Of a stretch of 64,000 bases of DNA, positions 63,783 through 64,000 are shown piece by piece. The stretch covers positions 22,073,409-22,137,408 of the forward strand of contig OW203765.1 in assembly GCA_934045905.1 (NCBI GenBank), read 5' to 3'. The translations under genes and the position numbers were made by a program. Position 1 is the first letter of the stretch, and every line of letters starts with the position of its first letter. Source of the DNA: Leuctra nigra. Its lineage: Eukaryota; Arthropoda; Insecta; Plecoptera; Leuctridae. The notes under the pieces were generated by a model that was given only the letters and a program-made list of their open reading frames with translations, ran no database searches and had not been told where the DNA came from.

Positions 63783-64000
63783 CTATGCACAAAGATTGTT
63801 ATCACAACCGGCCGCCGAATTCGAACATTGGCTGCAAGGTTTGGTGCCAGTCTTGTACATCGTTGTATCACGAACGTTGCCGGCAGGACCGTAGTTGCAT
63901 CCATAGTAGGCCGTGTAGGGGATTTCAGGATCACTTGCGTCCTCGTAGAAGATGTAGCCGCAGCCGACCAAGTTAGTGTCGGCCCATGCCACTTGGGTGT
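63783..64000 (-). CDS. CAP-superfamily protein CAP-C, C-terminal part (cut by window end)
   Basis: Only the last coding exon is visible, and not all of it. It reads TQVAWADTNLVGCGYIFYED, then YGCNYGPAGN (CAP2 signature) and a Cys-rich tail CSQCSNSAAGCDNNLCA before TAG. It aligns with the last exons of CAP-A and CAP-B, including the 3' cysteines and the poly(A) context, so it is a third tandem paralogue on the same strand. The rest lies beyond base 64000. Confidence 0.92.
   Translation of the reverse strand, partial: TQVAWADTNLVGCGYIFYEDASDPEIPYTAYYGCNYGPAGNVRDTTMYKTGTKPCSQCSNSAAGCDNNLCA

Overview
The window looks like AT-rich arthropod nuclear DNA, probably insect and perhaps hemipteran. The evidence is multi-exon housekeeping genes with GT-AG introns, arthropod-style antigen-5/CAP secreted proteins, a jockey/CR1-like LINE fragment, and dense short DNA transposons and Helitron-like repeats. 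The taxonomic call below arthropod level is inference only.

Region 1 (1-24000) is a compact housekeeping block. From left to right it holds the 3' part of proteasome subunit beta-5 (+), GPAA1 of the GPI transamidase (-, 10 coding exons), a beta-tubulin (+, 5 exons) and glucose-6-phosphate isomerase (-, 10 exons). PSMB5/GPAA1 and tubulin/GPI are convergent pairs; GPAA1/tubulin is a head-to-head pair sharing about 0.4-0.7 kb. Exon boundaries were placed by reading frame, splice sites and protein similarity, and every junction keeps frame. The introns hold many transposons, including two hAT-like elements with exact 8-bp target duplications and one candidate hammerhead ribozyme.

Region 2 (24000-36000) has no recognisable host gene. 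It is a patchwork of inverted-repeat elements (a three-level nest at 26254-28551), a tRNA-derived SINE, a mosaic of Helitron-like copies (31608-33631) and a hairpin-ended element (34206-35486).

Region 3 (36000-64000) holds a tandem array of at least three CAP-superfamily genes, all on the minus strand. CAP-A and CAP-B appear complete; CAP-C is cut by the window end. A and B share exon structure, a non-coding first exon, a TATA promoter block and a conserved poly(A) region. CAP-A intron 1 has swollen to about 7.5 kb through a Helitron-like copy abutting its splice acceptor and a large element with a 118-bp tandem array, into which an apparently intact 2.9-kb LINE has inserted.

The most notable items are: a Helitron-like family with a 3' hairpin and CTAG terminus (about ten copies); a second hairpin-ended family with a variable 118-bp array rich in CRE/ETS/YY1-like motifs; the intact RTE-like LINE; a hammerhead-like ribozyme core inside a hAT element; an atypical basic extension on the beta-tubulin tail; and several clean nested insertions.
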